From Planctomycetota bacterium (GTDB lineage Bacteria; Planctomycetota; Phycisphaerae; Phycisphaerales; Zrk34), in assembly GCA_016125255.1 (NCBI GenBank), contig WGMD01000035.1, positions 1-64,000 of the forward strand: DNA of 64,000 nucleotides, read 5' to 3'. Of the stretch, positions 8,483-17,732 are shown piece after piece. The position numbers and the translations under genes are program-made. The notes under the pieces were generated by a model, which saw nothing but the letters and a program-made list of their open reading frames with translations, had not been told where the DNA came from and searched no databases. Numbering within the stretch: position 1 is the stretch's first letter; each line of letters begins with the position of its first letter.

Positions 8483-9442
8483 TCAGGCGCGGCGTCGGCG
8501 GCGCATCAGGCCGGTGACGCCCAGCAGAACGATCGCGGCGCTGGTCGGCTCGGGGACGAGGATGTTGGGCGTCGCTTCGGCCCAGGTCGAGGCGATGCGA
8601 AGTTCGTCCATGATGATGGACTGACCGGCCGCGGTGACGCGGTTGCGGAAGAAGATGTCTTCGAGGGTCCATGACGCATTGGACCCGACGTAGAAGTTTC
8701 CGCCGTCGATCACGGCGACGGGCGTGTTGAGTCCTTCGCTGGTGAGTTTGGGGTCGAGGTAGAGATCGATTTCGTCGGAGCTGGTGCCGTCGTTGATGAG
8801 CTTGGCGACGAGGAAGTTGGTCTTCGTTGGATCGACGGTGATGGAGGTGTTGGTGTTCATGCCGCTGCCGGTGCCCGTGCCGGTCACGAAGGGGTGACCA
8901 CTGGCGTCGATGCCGAAGTTGAAGCGGCGTTCGGACGAACCGTCGGTGCTTGCGGAGCGGACGGTCAGACTGGCGCCGCTGGCGACCTTGGCGATCATGC
9001 TGATGAAGAGGGTGTCGGGGAGGGAGTTGCCGATCGCCAGCGAGCGGGCCATGTCCTTGTCGTCGGCACTGGACCCGCTGGATCGGAACAGATCGAGCTG
9101 GCCGGTCGAGGTGACAAGCTGGTGCATGCCGGTGGAGTCGATGTAGGTGAGCTGGGTGCTTTCGTTGCGGTAGTAGATGTTGGCGGCGAAGGCGGAGGTG
9201 CTGTTCCAGGCCGCGGCGGCGAAGCCGGTCGTGGTGGGGCTCTGGCCTTGAATGGAGTCGCCGGAGAAACCGGTGCCGGTCTGATACTGGCCGGCGGCGG
9301 TGTTGGGCGTGGCTCCGCCGGCGATGAATCCGTCATAGGCAAGCAGGGCTGCGGAAGCCGGGCGGGCGAACAAACCCGCCATCGCGCCGATCAAAGCCGC
9401 GGCGATGACAAAACGTCCCATACGTTGATGATTCCCATTCAT
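8483..9442 (-). CDS. PEP-CTERM sorted exported protein
   Basis: This 319-residue exported protein has an N-terminal signal peptide ending near ARPASA. Its C-terminus is a classic PEP-CTERM signal: VPEPTSA, a short hydrophobic segment (AIVLLGVTGL) and an arginine cluster (RRRRRA). The body is beta-rich and threonine/serine/glycine-rich, like autotransporter- or lectin-type surface proteins, with no catalytic motif seen. PEP-CTERM proteins are handled by an exosortase and usually end up on the surface or in exopolysaccharide; no exosortase is in this window. The start is supported by ggagaag at suitable spacing. Confidence 0.9.
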   Translation of the reverse strand: MNGNHQRMGRFVIAAALIGAMAGLFARPASAALLAYDGFIAGGATPNTAAGQYQTGTGFSGDSIQGQSPTTTGFAAAAWNSTSAFAANIYYRNESTQLTYIDSTGMHQLVTSTGQLDLFRSSGSSADDKDMARSLAIGNSLPDTLFISMIAKVASGASLTVRSASTDGSSERRFNFGIDASGHPFVTGTGTGSGMNTNTSITVDPTKTNFLVAKLINDGTSSDEIDLYLDPKLTSEGLNTPVAVIDGGNFYVGSNASWTLEDIFFRNRVTAAGQSIIMDELRIASTWAEATPNILVPEPTSAAIVLLGVTGLMRRRRRA

Positions 9443-9612
9443 TTGTGCTTCTCCGTAAACCTGCGATGTGTCAGCAAACTCGTCCCACGCGGACCGAAAT
9501 CCGCCGCCTCATGTCATCAGAAAACCGACTATAACCCATGCCGATCGGAGCGCCAACGGAAAATCGAGAAATCATCCTGACCCCCGGCGCGTGCGTCCAT
9601 TGGACCGCCCGC

Positions 9613-9640
9613 TTGACAATCCCAAACAAAATGCTAACTT
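9613..9640 (+). promoter_or_regulatory. Sigma-70-type promoter for the NTF2-like gene
   Basis: TTGACA (9613-9618), a 16-base spacer and TAACTT (9635-9640) give one of the best -35/-10 pairs in the window. It lies 72 bases before the chosen start at 9713. Confidence 0.6.
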
Positions 9641-9712
9641 ATGGTGGCCGGACGCGCGGCGTGCGCCATGGGCTGGTGCGGCGCGGCGGCATTCTTGATG
9701 GGAGCGTGCAAT

Positions 9713-10114
9713 ATGTCAGCGAAACAGATCGACCCGAAGGTGACGGCGGTGGGGCGGCGGCTCGTCGAGCTATGCGCGGCGGGGAAGCATCGGGAGGCGA
9801 TGGAGGAGCTTTACGCCGACAACATCGTCAGCGTCGAGGCCTGCGCCGGGCCGGACATGCCCGCGGAGACGCGCGGCAAGGACGGCGTGCGCGGCAAGCA
9901 TGACTGGTGGGAATCGAACACGATCACGCACGGCGGCACGGCCAAGGGGCCGTTCGTGCATGGCGACCGATTCATGGTGCTGTTCGGCATGGACGTGACC
10001 ATGAAGCCGACGGGCCAGCGCATGCAGGCGGAGGAGATCGGGCTTTACACGGTCCAAGACGACAAGATCGTCCGCGAGGAGTTCTTCTACGTTCCGCCGC
10101 CGGCCGGCGCGTGA
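9713..10114 (+). CDS. SnoaL/NTF2-like small protein
   Basis: This 133-residue protein has the cone-shaped NTF2/SnoaL-like pattern: an N-terminal helix pair (VTAVGRRLVELCAAGKHREAMEELYAD), an EACAGP segment, and beta strands ending in DDKIVREEFFYVP. Members of this fold range from isomerases to stress-induced binding proteins, and no catalytic residue set is evident here. The ATG at 9713 is chosen because gggag precedes it and the fold begins there. An upstream in-frame ATG at 9641 would give a lipoprotein-like LMGAC segment, but it starts immediately after the -10 box of the predicted promoter and lacks a ribosome site. Confidence 0.7.
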   Translation: MSAKQIDPKVTAVGRRLVELCAAGKHREAMEELYADNIVSVEACAGPDMPAETRGKDGVRGKHDWWESNTITHGGTAKGPFVHGDRFMVLFGMDVTMKPTGQRMQAEEIGLYTVQDDKIVREEFFYVPPPAGA

Positions 10115-10154
10115 TCGACCGCGGGGCGGCGCGGGAAGTTTGGCGGCGAGGCAC

Positions 10155-10160
10155 TACACT
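10155..10160 (+). promoter_or_regulatory. Putative -10 box of leaderless recO
   Basis: TACACT ends 8 bases before the recO ATG. No Shine-Dalgarno sequence lies between and no convincing -35 is seen. Confidence 0.4.
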
Positions 10161-10168
10161 GTGGCTTC

Positions 10169-10912
10169 ATGCCCACGATCAAGGACAATGCGGTGTGCCT
10201 GCGGCTGATGGACTGGTCCGAGACGAGCCAGATCGTCGTGCTCATGACCGAGAGCCACGGGAAGATTTCCGCGGTGGCCAAGGGCGCCAAGCGGACGAAC
10301 GCGTCGACGCTCGCCAAATTCAGCGGCGGGGTCGAGTTGCTCACCACCGGCGAGGCGGTGCTCATCGTCAAGCCGCAGTCGGACCTGGCGAATCTGATCG
10401 AGTGGAACCTCGTCGAGGCGCACTGGCATCTGCGCCGCTCGTACGCGAGCTATCAGCTTGCGATGTACGCGGCGGACCTGGTCCATCATGTGGTGCAGGA
10501 TCATGACCCGCACCCGGGGACGTATGCGGCGCTGGCGGGGTTTTTGGAGGCGTTGAAAAATGCTCAGCCGCAAGCGGCTTTGATGAAGTTTCAATGGGCG
10601 GTGATTGACGACATGGGGTATCGGCCGGTGCTTGATCACGATGCGCAGACGGGGGAGGTGTTCGACGATGCGGCGGGGACGCTGGCGTTCAGCGCCTCGG
10701 CGGGCGGGCTCGTCGCCGACACGGGGGCGGCGGACCGGTGGCGCGTGCGTCGGCAGACGGTGGATCTGTTGCGCGATGAGGCCGGGGGGCGGGGGATCGA
10801 GGCGTATGACGACCCGTCCATTCGCCGGGCGAATCGGCTGCTTTGCGTGTATCTGCGGGCGATACTTGATAAGGAACTGGCGACGATGAGCGCGGTGCTC
10901 GGCGAGGAATAG
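10169..10912 (+). CDS. recO: DNA repair protein RecO
   Basis: RecO helps load RecA onto SSB-coated single strands in the RecFOR pathway. The 247-residue protein has the N-terminal OB-fold (AVCLRLMDWSETSQIVVLMTESHGKISAVAKGAK) and the helical C-terminal domain, ending RANRLLCVYLRAILDKEL. Many RecO proteins carry a zinc finger of two CxxC pairs around an FSPxxGG segment. Here the region reads VLDHDAQTGEV...LAFSASAGGLVADTG, keeping the SAGG turn but none of the cysteines, so this RecO should not bind zinc there. Convergent with lpxA. Confidence 0.93.
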   Translation: MPTIKDNAVCLRLMDWSETSQIVVLMTESHGKISAVAKGAKRTNASTLAKFSGGVELLTTGEAVLIVKPQSDLANLIEWNLVEAHWHLRRSYASYQLAMYAADLVHHVVQDHDPHPGTYAALAGFLEALKNAQPQAALMKFQWAVIDDMGYRPVLDHDAQTGEVFDDAAGTLAFSASAGGLVADTGAADRWRVRRQTVDLLRDEAGGRGIEAYDDPSIRRANRLLCVYLRAILDKELATMSAVLGEE

Positions 10913-10979
10913 GGCGCGTGATCAGCGAAGAAGCACGCGGCAAGCGGCGTCGCTAAACGGGGAAACGGAAACAGAGAAA

Positions 10980-11822
10980 TCAGCGGGTGGGGGTGCGGCG
11001 TTTGTCGTCGGCGCGGAGGGTTTCGGCGTGACGCCCGTTGGGGGCGCTGACGAGATGACGGGTGAACTGGACCAGTTCCTGCACCGCCGCGTCGGCGCCG
11101 AACGTCGCCTCGGCTTCTTCGAGCGCGGCGCCGATGTTGCCGTTCTTGTCGCGCGCCTTGCGTCCCCAGAGCAGGAGAAAGCAGCGCTTGAGGTGATCGA
11201 TCGTGTCGGGTTCGAACTTGTGGCGCGTCAGACCGATCGTGTTCACGCCGCGCACCGCAGCGGGATGCCCGTCGGTGCACATGAACGGCGGGCAGTCGCG
11301 GACGACGCCGGAGAGCCCGCCGATGAAGGCGTAGCGGCCGATGGTGACGTAATGACTGACGCCCGCGCCGCCGGCGATGACGGCGTGGTCCTCCACGACG
11401 ATGTGGCCGGCGAGCATGACGTTGTTGGACAGAATCGTGTGGTCGCCGATGATGCAGTCATGGGCGATGTGGGCGCCGACCATGATGAAGTTGTGCGAGC
11501 CGATCGCGGTGCGGTTGCCGCCGTTGCGCGTGCCGGTGTGAGCGGTGACGTTTTCGCGGATGTCGTTGCAATCGCCGATGTCGAGCGTGGCGTCCTCGCC
11601 GCGGAACTTGAGGTCCTGCGGGTTGTTGCCGAGGCAGACGTGATGGCCGATGCGGTTGTGCGATCCGATCGTCGTGCGTCCTTCGATGACGCAGTGCGAA
11701 CCGAGCGACGTGCCGGCGTGGATGGTGACCTTGGGTCCGATCACGGTGTACGGGCCGACCTGCACATCGTCAGCGAGTCGGGCGTTGCGATCGACCACGG
11801 CGGTGGGATGAATGAATGGCAT
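10980..11822 (-). CDS. lpxA: UDP-N-acetylglucosamine acyltransferase LpxA
   Basis: LpxA performs the first step of lipid A synthesis, transferring a hydroxyacyl chain from ACP to the 3-OH of UDP-GlcNAc. The 280-residue protein is a left-handed beta-helix of hexapeptide repeats (residues 1 to about 190) with a helical C-terminus. The catalytic histidine motif AHIAHDC is present, with H121 matching the E. coli H125 position. The C-terminal tail is about 20 residues longer than in E. coli and highly charged. It lies downstream of lpxC-fabZ on the same strand, but the 220-base gap contains its own TATAAT box, so it may be transcribed separately. A weak agggg precedes the start. Confidence 0.96.
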   Translation of the reverse strand: MPFIHPTAVVDRNARLADDVQVGPYTVIGPKVTIHAGTSLGSHCVIEGRTTIGSHNRIGHHVCLGNNPQDLKFRGEDATLDIGDCNDIRENVTAHTGTRNGGNRTAIGSHNFIMVGAHIAHDCIIGDHTILSNNVMLAGHIVVEDHAVIAGGAGVSHYVTIGRYAFIGGLSGVVRDCPPFMCTDGHPAAVRGVNTIGLTRHKFEPDTIDHLKRCFLLLWGRKARDKNGNIGAALEEAEATFGADAAVQELVQFTRHLVSAPNGRHAETLRADDKRRTPTR

Positions 11823-11871
11823 GATGCGTCGCCCCTAGCGCCACCCGGCGGCAAAGGAAAGGTAAGCCCGT

Positions 11872-11877
11872 ATTATA
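11872..11877 (-). promoter_or_regulatory. -10 box upstream of lpxA
   Basis: A perfect TATAAT on the minus strand lies 49 bases before the lpxA ATG. The -35 region is poor (TGAGAA-like). Confidence 0.45.
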
Positions 11878-12045
11878 TCGGCAAACTCATCAGATTCTCA
11901 TTGACGGGAATTGGGGAAACCCGCTTGCGGTAATCCGCGATGGTGGCGGGGAATACGACAGGCGGGGCCGGTCGGAGCAGGAGTTTTGGGGAGCGCGACC
12001 GGCGGTCGCGGCTTTACAATGGCCATCGGTCGACGAATCGACGGG

Positions 12046-13380
12046 CTATTCCTGCTCCGCGTCGACGAGCATGAACTTGATCTGGGCCTCGGCGGCGAGG
12101 TGGGGGCCGACGTAGGCACGACAGCGGGTGTGGCCCGTGCGGGATTTGACGCGGACGGTCTCGGCTTCGATGACGAGCTGATCGCCCGGCGTCACCGGCC
12201 GACGCAGCTTCACCTTGTCCATCGAAAGCAGCACGGCGAGCCGGCCGGTGTGCTCGAGCTTCTGCGAAAGGAGCACGCCCGAAAGCTGCGCCATCGCTTC
12301 GACGATCAACACGCCCGGCATGATCGGCGTGCCCGGATAATGCCCCTGAAAAAACGCCTCGTTGATCGACACGTTCTTGACGCCCACCGCCCGGCGGTCG
12401 CCCTCGATCTCCAGCACGCGGTCCACCAGCAGCATCGGGTAACGATGCGGAAGAATCCGCTGAATGCGCCGCACATCGATCAGCCCTTCGCCGGTCAGCA
12501 GCGAGCTGTGATGCTGGGCCTGTCGGAGCTTGAGGAGTTTGCGGGCGAGCTGCTGATTGAGCGCGTGACCGGATTTGTACGCCACGATGCGCCCGCGAAT
12601 CGGGCAGCCCACCAGGGCCAGGTCGCCGATGACATCGACGATCTTGTGACGCACGGGTTCATCGTCGAAGCGGAACTTGTTGTTGCCGATCGGGCCGTTC
12701 GCGCCGATGACGAGCAGCGTGTCGGGCGTCAGATGTTTGCCCAGCCCGGCCTGCTGAAGCGCCTTGGCTTCGGCTTCGAGAACGAACGTCCGGGCGGGGG
12801 CGATGTTGTGGACGTAATCGCCATTGTCGGAGTTGAAGGCGTAGAGCTGCTTGCCGATCGGGTTCTTGGAGCCATAGTCCAGGTCATAGATGACCTGAAG
12901 CGAGGGTTTGTCGGCGGGGAGCGCGGCGATCATGGAGTCGCCGTCTTCGCAGACGATCGGCTCGGTGATGGTCAGCACGCGGCGCAGGGAAGTCTGCTCG
13001 ATGACGCCCGCTTCGTTCAGTGCCTTGACGTACGGTTCGGCGGACCCGTCGAGGCCCGGCAGCTCGGGGCCGACCACTTCGACAATCAGATTGTCGATGC
13101 CCAGACCGGCGATGGCGCTGAGGCAATGTTCGGTGGTTTCGATGGCGGCGGCGCCGCGGCGGAGGGCGGTGCGGCGGGCGCGCTTGGTGACATTCGACAC
13201 GAGCGCGGGGATCCGCACCGGCTCCCCGCCGTCGGAGACATCGGTGCGAATGAACACGATGCCGTGATCGACCGGCGCGGGCTTGAAGCGGACGGTGGCT
13301 TTCTCGCCCATGAACAGCCCCGGCCCTTCGACGGTCGAGGTGCGTTCAATCGTGCGCTGGTTTTCAATCACACTGTTCAT
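12046..13380 (-). CDS. lpxC/fabZ: LpxC-FabZ fusion: UDP-3-O-acyl-GlcNAc deacetylase / hydroxyacyl-ACP dehydratase
   Basis: Two enzymes are joined in one 444-residue chain. The N-terminal part (about 1-285) is LpxC, the committed deacetylase of lipid A synthesis, with zinc ligands H85 (TTEHCLSA), H245 and D249 (HKIVDVIGD) and the catalytic-site H272 (SGHALNQQ). The C-terminal part (about 298-444) is FabZ, the 3-hydroxyacyl-ACP dehydratase, with HRYPMLLVDRV and catalytic H347 and E361 (GHYPGTPIMPGVLIVEAMAQ). FabZ competes for the same hydroxyacyl-ACP pool that LpxA and LpxD use, so fusion may balance membrane lipid against lipid A. Such fusions are also known in Bacteroidota. Six bases separate it from the upstream lpxD, so the two are co-transcribed. 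Confidence 0.96.
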   Translation of the reverse strand: MNSVIENQRTIERTSTVEGPGLFMGEKATVRFKPAPVDHGIVFIRTDVSDGGEPVRIPALVSNVTKRARRTALRRGAAAIETTEHCLSAIAGLGIDNLIVEVVGPELPGLDGSAEPYVKALNEAGVIEQTSLRRVLTITEPIVCEDGDSMIAALPADKPSLQVIYDLDYGSKNPIGKQLYAFNSDNGDYVHNIAPARTFVLEAEAKALQQAGLGKHLTPDTLLVIGANGPIGNNKFRFDDEPVRHKIVDVIGDLALVGCPIRGRIVAYKSGHALNQQLARKLLKLRQAQHHSSLLTGEGLIDVRRIQRILPHRYPMLLVDRVLEIEGDRRAVGVKNVSINEAFFQGHYPGTPIMPGVLIVEAMAQLSGVLLSQKLEHTGRLAVLLSMDKVKLRRPVTPGDQLVIEAETVRVKSRTGHTRCRAYVGPHLAAEAQIKFMLVDAEQE

Positions 13381-13386
13381 GCGGCT

Positions 13387-14439
13387 TCAGGTCGTCTTGT
13401 CATCGCGCTTGCGATCGCGCCGGTCCTTGCGTTTGCTTTGGGCCAGTTGCTTGAGCGTGAGGAACTGTCGCACGGCAATCTTATCCGGCTGGGCGGGCAT
13501 ACCGTACCAGGTCTCGCCATCGGGAATATCGCCCATCACGCCGGCCTTGGCCCCGATTTTCACGCCGCGGCCGATCGTGACGTGGTCCGCGATGCCGACG
13601 CCGCCGCCGAGCATCGCGCCGTCGCCGATCGTGACGGACCCGCTGATGCCGCTTAAGCCGGCGATGACCACGCATCGCCCGATGCGGACGTTGTGCGCGA
13701 TCTGCACAAGGTTGTCGATCTTGGTGCCCGAGCCGATGACGGTGGCGGAGAACTTGCCGCGGTCGATGCACGAGCCAGCTCCGATTTCGACGTCGTCGCC
13801 GATCTGGACGTAGCCGATCTGCGGAATCTTCACAAGACTCTTGCCATCGGCGCTGGGCCGGTAGCCGAAGCCGTCCGCTCCGATGACGACGTTGGCGTGC
13901 AGGATGCACCGCGCGCCGAGGATCGAGCGCTCGCGGATCACCACGCCCGGCCAGATCACCGTGCCCTCGCCGATGCGGCTGTCATCGAGCACGCTCACGT
14001 TGCCATGCAGCTCGACGCCGGCGGCGAGCGAAACGCGCGGGCCGACGATGCAATGAGGCCCGATGCGGACATCGTCGCCGAGCGTCGCGGTCGGGTCAAT
14101 TTGAGCGGACGGATGCACGCCGCAAGCGGGTCGCACGGGGGCGGGGGCGAGCGCTTCGAGCACGGTCGCGGCGGCCAGATCGACGTTCTTGACGCGGATC
14201 AGCGCCCGGCCCTCGCCCGGCACAAGGTCGATGCCCGAAGCGATCAGTGCGGCGGAAGCGGCGCAGGTCGCCCACTGGGCGGCGTACCTGGCGGAGCCGA
14301 TGAACGTCAGTTGCCCGGTCCGGGCGTGTTGCGTGGCTTCCATCGCGCCGATGGCGATGTCGCCGGGGCCGAGGAGTTCCCCGCCGGTCAGCGCGGCGAT
14401 GCGGGCGGTGGTCAGGGATTGGGCGGGTGCGTCGGTCAT
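13387..14439 (-). CDS. lpxD: UDP-3-O-acylglucosamine N-acyltransferase LpxD (copy 1)
   Basis: LpxD adds the second hydroxyacyl chain to the glucosamine amine after LpxC. The 350-residue protein has the N-terminal uridine-binding domain (residues 1 to about 95) and then hexapeptide repeats forming a beta-helix. The catalytic histidine motif [12 protein letters not shown] is intact. The tail is basic ([13 protein letters not shown]). The start at 14439 matches the family N-terminus and follows a TACAAT box by 9 bases. A strong terminator separates it from ompH. It therefore seems to head its own lpxD-lpxC/fabZ unit rather than read through from bamA-ompH. A second, different lpxD lies at 17733-18776. 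Confidence 0.94.
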   Translation of the reverse strand: MTDAPAQSLTTARIAALTGGELLGPGDIAIGAMEATQHARTGQLTFIGSARYAAQWATCAASAALIASGIDLVPGEGRALIRVKNVDLAAATVLEALAPAPVRPACGVHPSAQIDPTATLGDDVRIGPHCIVGPRVSLAAGVELHGNVSVLDDSRIGEGTVIWPGVVIRERSILGARCILHANVVIGADGFGYRPSADGKSLVKIPQIGYVQIGDDVEIGAGSCIDRGKFSATVIGSGTKIDNLVQIAHNVRIGRCVVIAGLSGISGSVTIGDGAMLGGGVGIADHVTIGRGVKIGAKAGVMGDIPDGETWYGMPAQPDKIAVRQFLTLKQLAQSKRKDRRDRKRDDKTT

Positions 14440-14448
14440 GGGCCCCTG

Positions 14449-14454
14449 ATTGTA
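14449..14454 (-). promoter_or_regulatory. Putative -10 box of leaderless lpxD
   Basis: TACAAT on the minus strand ends 9 bases before the lpxD ATG and starts just downstream of the ompH terminator. Confidence 0.5.
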
Positions 14455-14466
14455 AGCGATCCAATG

Positions 14467-14497
14467 AAAAAACCCACGCCCCGATCGGGGCATGGGT
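14467..14497 (-). terminator. Intrinsic terminator after ompH
   Basis: On the minus strand an 11-bp stem (14487-14497 with 14472-14482, acccatgcccc/ggggcgtgggt, gatc loop) runs into six Ts. It lies 26 bases after the ompH stop codon. Confidence 0.85.
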
Positions 14498-14522
14498 CTT
14501 GAATCCTCATGAACCGCGTCAA

Positions 14523-15134
14523 TTACTTCTTGCGGTTGTTCCATTCGTTGTTGATCTTCTGCGTCACCGAGTCGGTGATGTCCATATCCGGCGCGGAGTA
14601 GAGCACCTTGCGGACCTGGATCAGGGCGGCGAGCTGCTGCTGGTTCTGACCCTTGAGCGCATCGGTCGAATCCTTGAAGAGGACCAGGTCATACCCGCTG
14701 GCCTTGGCGATCGCTTCGCAGGCGCCGACGACCTTCATGTACAGGCCTTCGAGGCGGATCGCCTTGTCGCGCTCCAGCTTGTTCTGGTTGAACTGCTTCC
14801 AGACCTGGAACTCCATCGCCTTCTTCTCGAGCTTTTCCTGCGTGTCGGCGAAAGCCGGGGTGCCGGGGGCGAGGATGTTCAGGTCGGCCTGAAGGGCCTT
14901 GAGCTCGGTCTGGCGGTCCTGCTCCTCCTTCTGAAGCTTTTCGGTGGAGGCGGTGATGTCCGCTTCGACCGAGCCCTTTTCATCGAGGGAGTTGAAGACC
15001 TTTTGCACGTCCACGACGGCGATCACGGCGGGCTTGGAGCCCTTGCCCTGGGCCACCACGAGATTGGCCGCACCGACCATCAGGCACGCCGCCGCCAGAA
15101 GAATCACGGCCGTCATCGATCCACGAGAAGTCAT
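14523..15134 (-). CDS. OmpH/Skp-family periplasmic chaperone
   Basis: Skp-like proteins hold unfolded outer-membrane proteins in the periplasm on their way to the Bam complex. This 203-residue protein has a signal peptide (residues 1 to about 28, ending VVAQ), a short beta segment [15 protein letters not shown] that matches the trimerisation body of OmpH, and a long charged coiled coil (about 60-140). The second body segment (YDLVLFKDS...) follows. It sits directly downstream of bamA, the common arrangement in Gram-negative bacteria, and ends at a strong terminator. Confidence 0.88.
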   Translation of the reverse strand: MTSRGSMTAVILLAAACLMVGAANLVVAQGKGSKPAVIAVVDVQKVFNSLDEKGSVEADITASTEKLQKEEQDRQTELKALQADLNILAPGTPAFADTQEKLEKKAMEFQVWKQFNQNKLERDKAIRLEGLYMKVVGACEAIAKASGYDLVLFKDSTDALKGQNQQQLAALIQVRKVLYSAPDMDITDSVTQKINNEWNNRKK

Positions 15135-15223
15135 TGCGAAGCTCCTTGAAGTTTTGTTCCGAGTCGTCGTCAGAAGGTTCTCATCATACGCAGGTCCGCC
15201 CCGATGGTTCGCCTGCGGGATTG

Positions 15224-17575
15224 TCAGAAAGGCAGGGCCAGGTCGAAGCTGAAGAGGCGCTTTTCGTCGCCGTCCTGCGAAATGAGCGGATAAGCGAAGT
15301 CCAGCGCGAAGGGGGCCTGTCCCAAAAACGGCAGTTTAAGCCGGATGCCCGCGCCCACGGACACGCGGTACTCATCGAATCCGAACCGATCCTGCACCGT
15401 GCCGGTGTCGGTGAAGAACACGCCGCGGATCACATCTTCGAAGATCGGGTAGTTGTATTCGAGGCCGGCCAGGAACATGAAGTCGCCGCCGACCGGGTCG
15501 CCGCCGAGGCGCTTGGTGTCGTTGCGGATGCCGCGCGGGCCCACGCCGCGGAACCGGAATCCGCGGAAGCTGCGGTGGCCGCCGGCGTAGAACCGCTCGA
15601 AGATCGGCGACTCGTTGGACTCGAGGATGTAGCCGGTTTCGAGACTGAGCTTGAGCGTGGTTTTGCGGCCGAAGAAGTCCTCGTCGAGCAGCAGATATCC
15701 GTCCCAGCTTGCGGTCACGCGGGTAAAGTCGTAATCGCCGCCGAACACGCCGACGCGCTCGATGCCCGCATTGGTGCGCGTGCCCTTGTAGGGCAGCAGG
15801 TCTTTGTCCACCTGCGCGGTGTTGCGCGTCAGGAAGAAGCCCAGACTGTCGACGAGACTCTTGCCCTGCACGGCGAAGACGTCGACGGGGGCGCCGCGGT
15901 CGATGTTGTCGATGTTGATCTGCTCCATGCGTCCGCGCACCGAAGCCGACCACACATCGCCGAACCGCTTGCCCACGCCCAGCGTCCCGCCCAGCCGCGC
16001 TTCGTCCCAGCTTTCGCGCTGACGCGTGAAGTAGAACAGACTCGTGTCCAGGAAGTAGTCGCTGTCGAAGATGTACGGCTCGCGGAAGCTGACCTGGTAG
16101 CGCTGAAACTCGGTGCCCGGCTGAAGCGAAATCGAAAAGAACTGCCCGGCGCCGCGGAAGGCGCGCCCGCTGAAGAATTCGCCCCACGATTCGGGCGTAT
16201 CGGTGATGTCGAAATTGCGCTGCGTCAGATCGATCGCGCCGAACACGCCGCTGTCGGAGCTGACCGCGGCGCCGAAGCTCAGCGAGCCGGTGTTGGCTTC
16301 CTTGACCTCGATGAGCACATCGCGGGTTTCATCCTCGGGCTGGCCCAGCACGGTGACGGTGGCGTCCTGAATGATGCCGGTGCTGCGGATGCGCTGCTCG
16401 GTGACTTCGATGCCGGTCTTGTCCAGCGGGCGTCCGGGGTCCATGCCGCGCACCTGCCGGCGGATCACCTTGTCCTGCGTCAGGGCGTTGTCGGCGATGA
16501 TCACCGAGCCGACCTTCGCCTGCTTGCTTTCCTTGATCGACACCTTGAGGTCCACCGTCGGCGCGGTCGGATCGAACACGCGCTGGATGTTGACCTTCGT
16601 CTCGATGAACCCGAGCTTGCCGTACAGGTCGTCGAGCGATTCGCTGGCCGCCTTGAGGCGCTCCAGACTGAACAGGTCGCCGACCTTCATCGCCATCGCT
16701 TCGAGAATCTGGTCCTTCGAGTAAAGCTCGTTGCCCTCGATGGCGATGTTCGCCACCGTGTACTGCCGGCCCTCGTCGATCACGAACACCACGCCCGCGT
16801 CGAGCTGGTCGTCCGAAAGCTCCACCCGACGCCCGACCCGCGCATCCAGATACCCCCGCTCGGCGTAAAAGTCGCGCAGATGCGACACGTCCGTGTCGAG
16901 CTGCTCGCGCGAAAGGATGCCCTTGCGGAAGATGAACATGTACGTCTTGGTCTTGATGCGGCTCTGCAGTTCCTTGGCGGTGAAGGCGACGTTGCCTTCG
17001 TAGCGGATCTGCCGCACCTTCACGCGCGGGCCTTCACGCACGCGGAGGATCAGAATGCCCGTGTCGTTGAGCGTGTCCTGATCGACGGTCACGTCAGCCA
17101 GGAAGTATCCGCCGTCCTGGTACTGTTTGCGGATCGCATCGCGGGCGCGCTCGATGAGGAACGGATCGCGCGGATCGCCCGCACGCAGCATCACCTTCTC
17201 CATCAGCTCGTCGTCGTTGTACGCCTTGTTGCCCACCACCTGCACATCCGCCAATAGCGGCTGCTCGCTGACGACGTAGGTCAGCGTCACCGTGCCGTCG
17301 GCGTTGGGGTCGACCTGCGCGCGGACGGTGCCGAAGCGGCCCAGGCGCGTGATGTTCTGAATGTCCTGGGCGACCTTCGCGGCGTCGTAGGCGTCGCCGG
17401 CGTGGGTGCGAATCTGGTTGAGCACCAGTTGCTGATCGACTTCCTTGAGGCCCTGCACCTTGACCTCGCGCACCGGGCGCGCGGTCACGTCCGCGCCTTG
17501 TCCAAGCGCCGCGGCGCCGAGGCACAACATGACCATCGCCGCGGCGGCCCAGTTTCTGATTCGACAAAAGCCCAA
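15224..17575 (-). CDS. bamA: Outer membrane protein assembly factor BamA
   Basis: BamA folds and inserts beta-barrel proteins into the outer membrane. The 783-residue precursor has a signal peptide (to about residue 26), five POTRA domains (about 35-430) and an Omp85 barrel. The barrel contains the lock motif FRGF in GGHRSFRGFRFRG and ends in phenylalanine (LALPF), the usual outer-membrane sorting end. Its presence with Skp, Lpx and Lol genes supports a Gram-negative envelope. It leads a unit with ompH and is divergent from the second lpxD. No clear Shine-Dalgarno sequence was identified. Confidence 0.95.
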   Translation of the reverse strand: MGFCRIRNWAAAAMVMLCLGAAALGQGADVTARPVREVKVQGLKEVDQQLVLNQIRTHAGDAYDAAKVAQDIQNITRLGRFGTVRAQVDPNADGTVTLTYVVSEQPLLADVQVVGNKAYNDDELMEKVMLRAGDPRDPFLIERARDAIRKQYQDGGYFLADVTVDQDTLNDTGILILRVREGPRVKVRQIRYEGNVAFTAKELQSRIKTKTYMFIFRKGILSREQLDTDVSHLRDFYAERGYLDARVGRRVELSDDQLDAGVVFVIDEGRQYTVANIAIEGNELYSKDQILEAMAMKVGDLFSLERLKAASESLDDLYGKLGFIETKVNIQRVFDPTAPTVDLKVSIKESKQAKVGSVIIADNALTQDKVIRRQVRGMDPGRPLDKTGIEVTEQRIRSTGIIQDATVTVLGQPEDETRDVLIEVKEANTGSLSFGAAVSSDSGVFGAIDLTQRNFDITDTPESWGEFFSGRAFRGAGQFFSISLQPGTEFQRYQVSFREPYIFDSDYFLDTSLFYFTRQRESWDEARLGGTLGVGKRFGDVWSASVRGRMEQINIDNIDRGAPVDVFAVQGKSLVDSLGFFLTRNTAQVDKDLLPYKGTRTNAGIERVGVFGGDYDFTRVTASWDGYLLLDEDFFGRKTTLKLSLETGYILESNESPIFERFYAGGHRSFRGFRFRGVGPRGIRNDTKRLGGDPVGGDFMFLAGLEYNYPIFEDVIRGVFFTDTGTVQDRFGFDEYRVSVGAGIRLKLPFLGQAPFALDFAYPLISQDGDEKRLFSFDLALPF

Positions 17576-17694
17576 CGTGTCGCTCCAGCCCTGTGTGAAG
17601 GCGGTAGTTTAGTGCCCCCGCCCCGCTTCAACAAGCCGAACCGACGGCAAACCCGAAACTCAAAACCCCAAACTCGAACACGCGGGCGATCCCG

Positions 17695-17723
17695 TTGACC
17701 GACTTTGGCGGGCCGACTACGCT
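17695..17723 (+). promoter_or_regulatory. Promoter of lpxD copy 2, probably leaderless
   Basis: TTGACC (17695-17700), a 17-base spacer and TACGCT (17718-17723) end 9 bases before the ATG at 17733. The predicted start of transcription is within a few bases of the start codon. Confidence 0.6.
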
Positions 17724-17732
17724 GGTGGTCTG

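Noticed and set aside
15134-17257. 707-residue plus-strand frame opposite bamA
   Set aside because: bamA on the other strand has signal peptide, POTRA domains, FRGF motif and terminal Phe. The plus frame is low-complexity and featureless.
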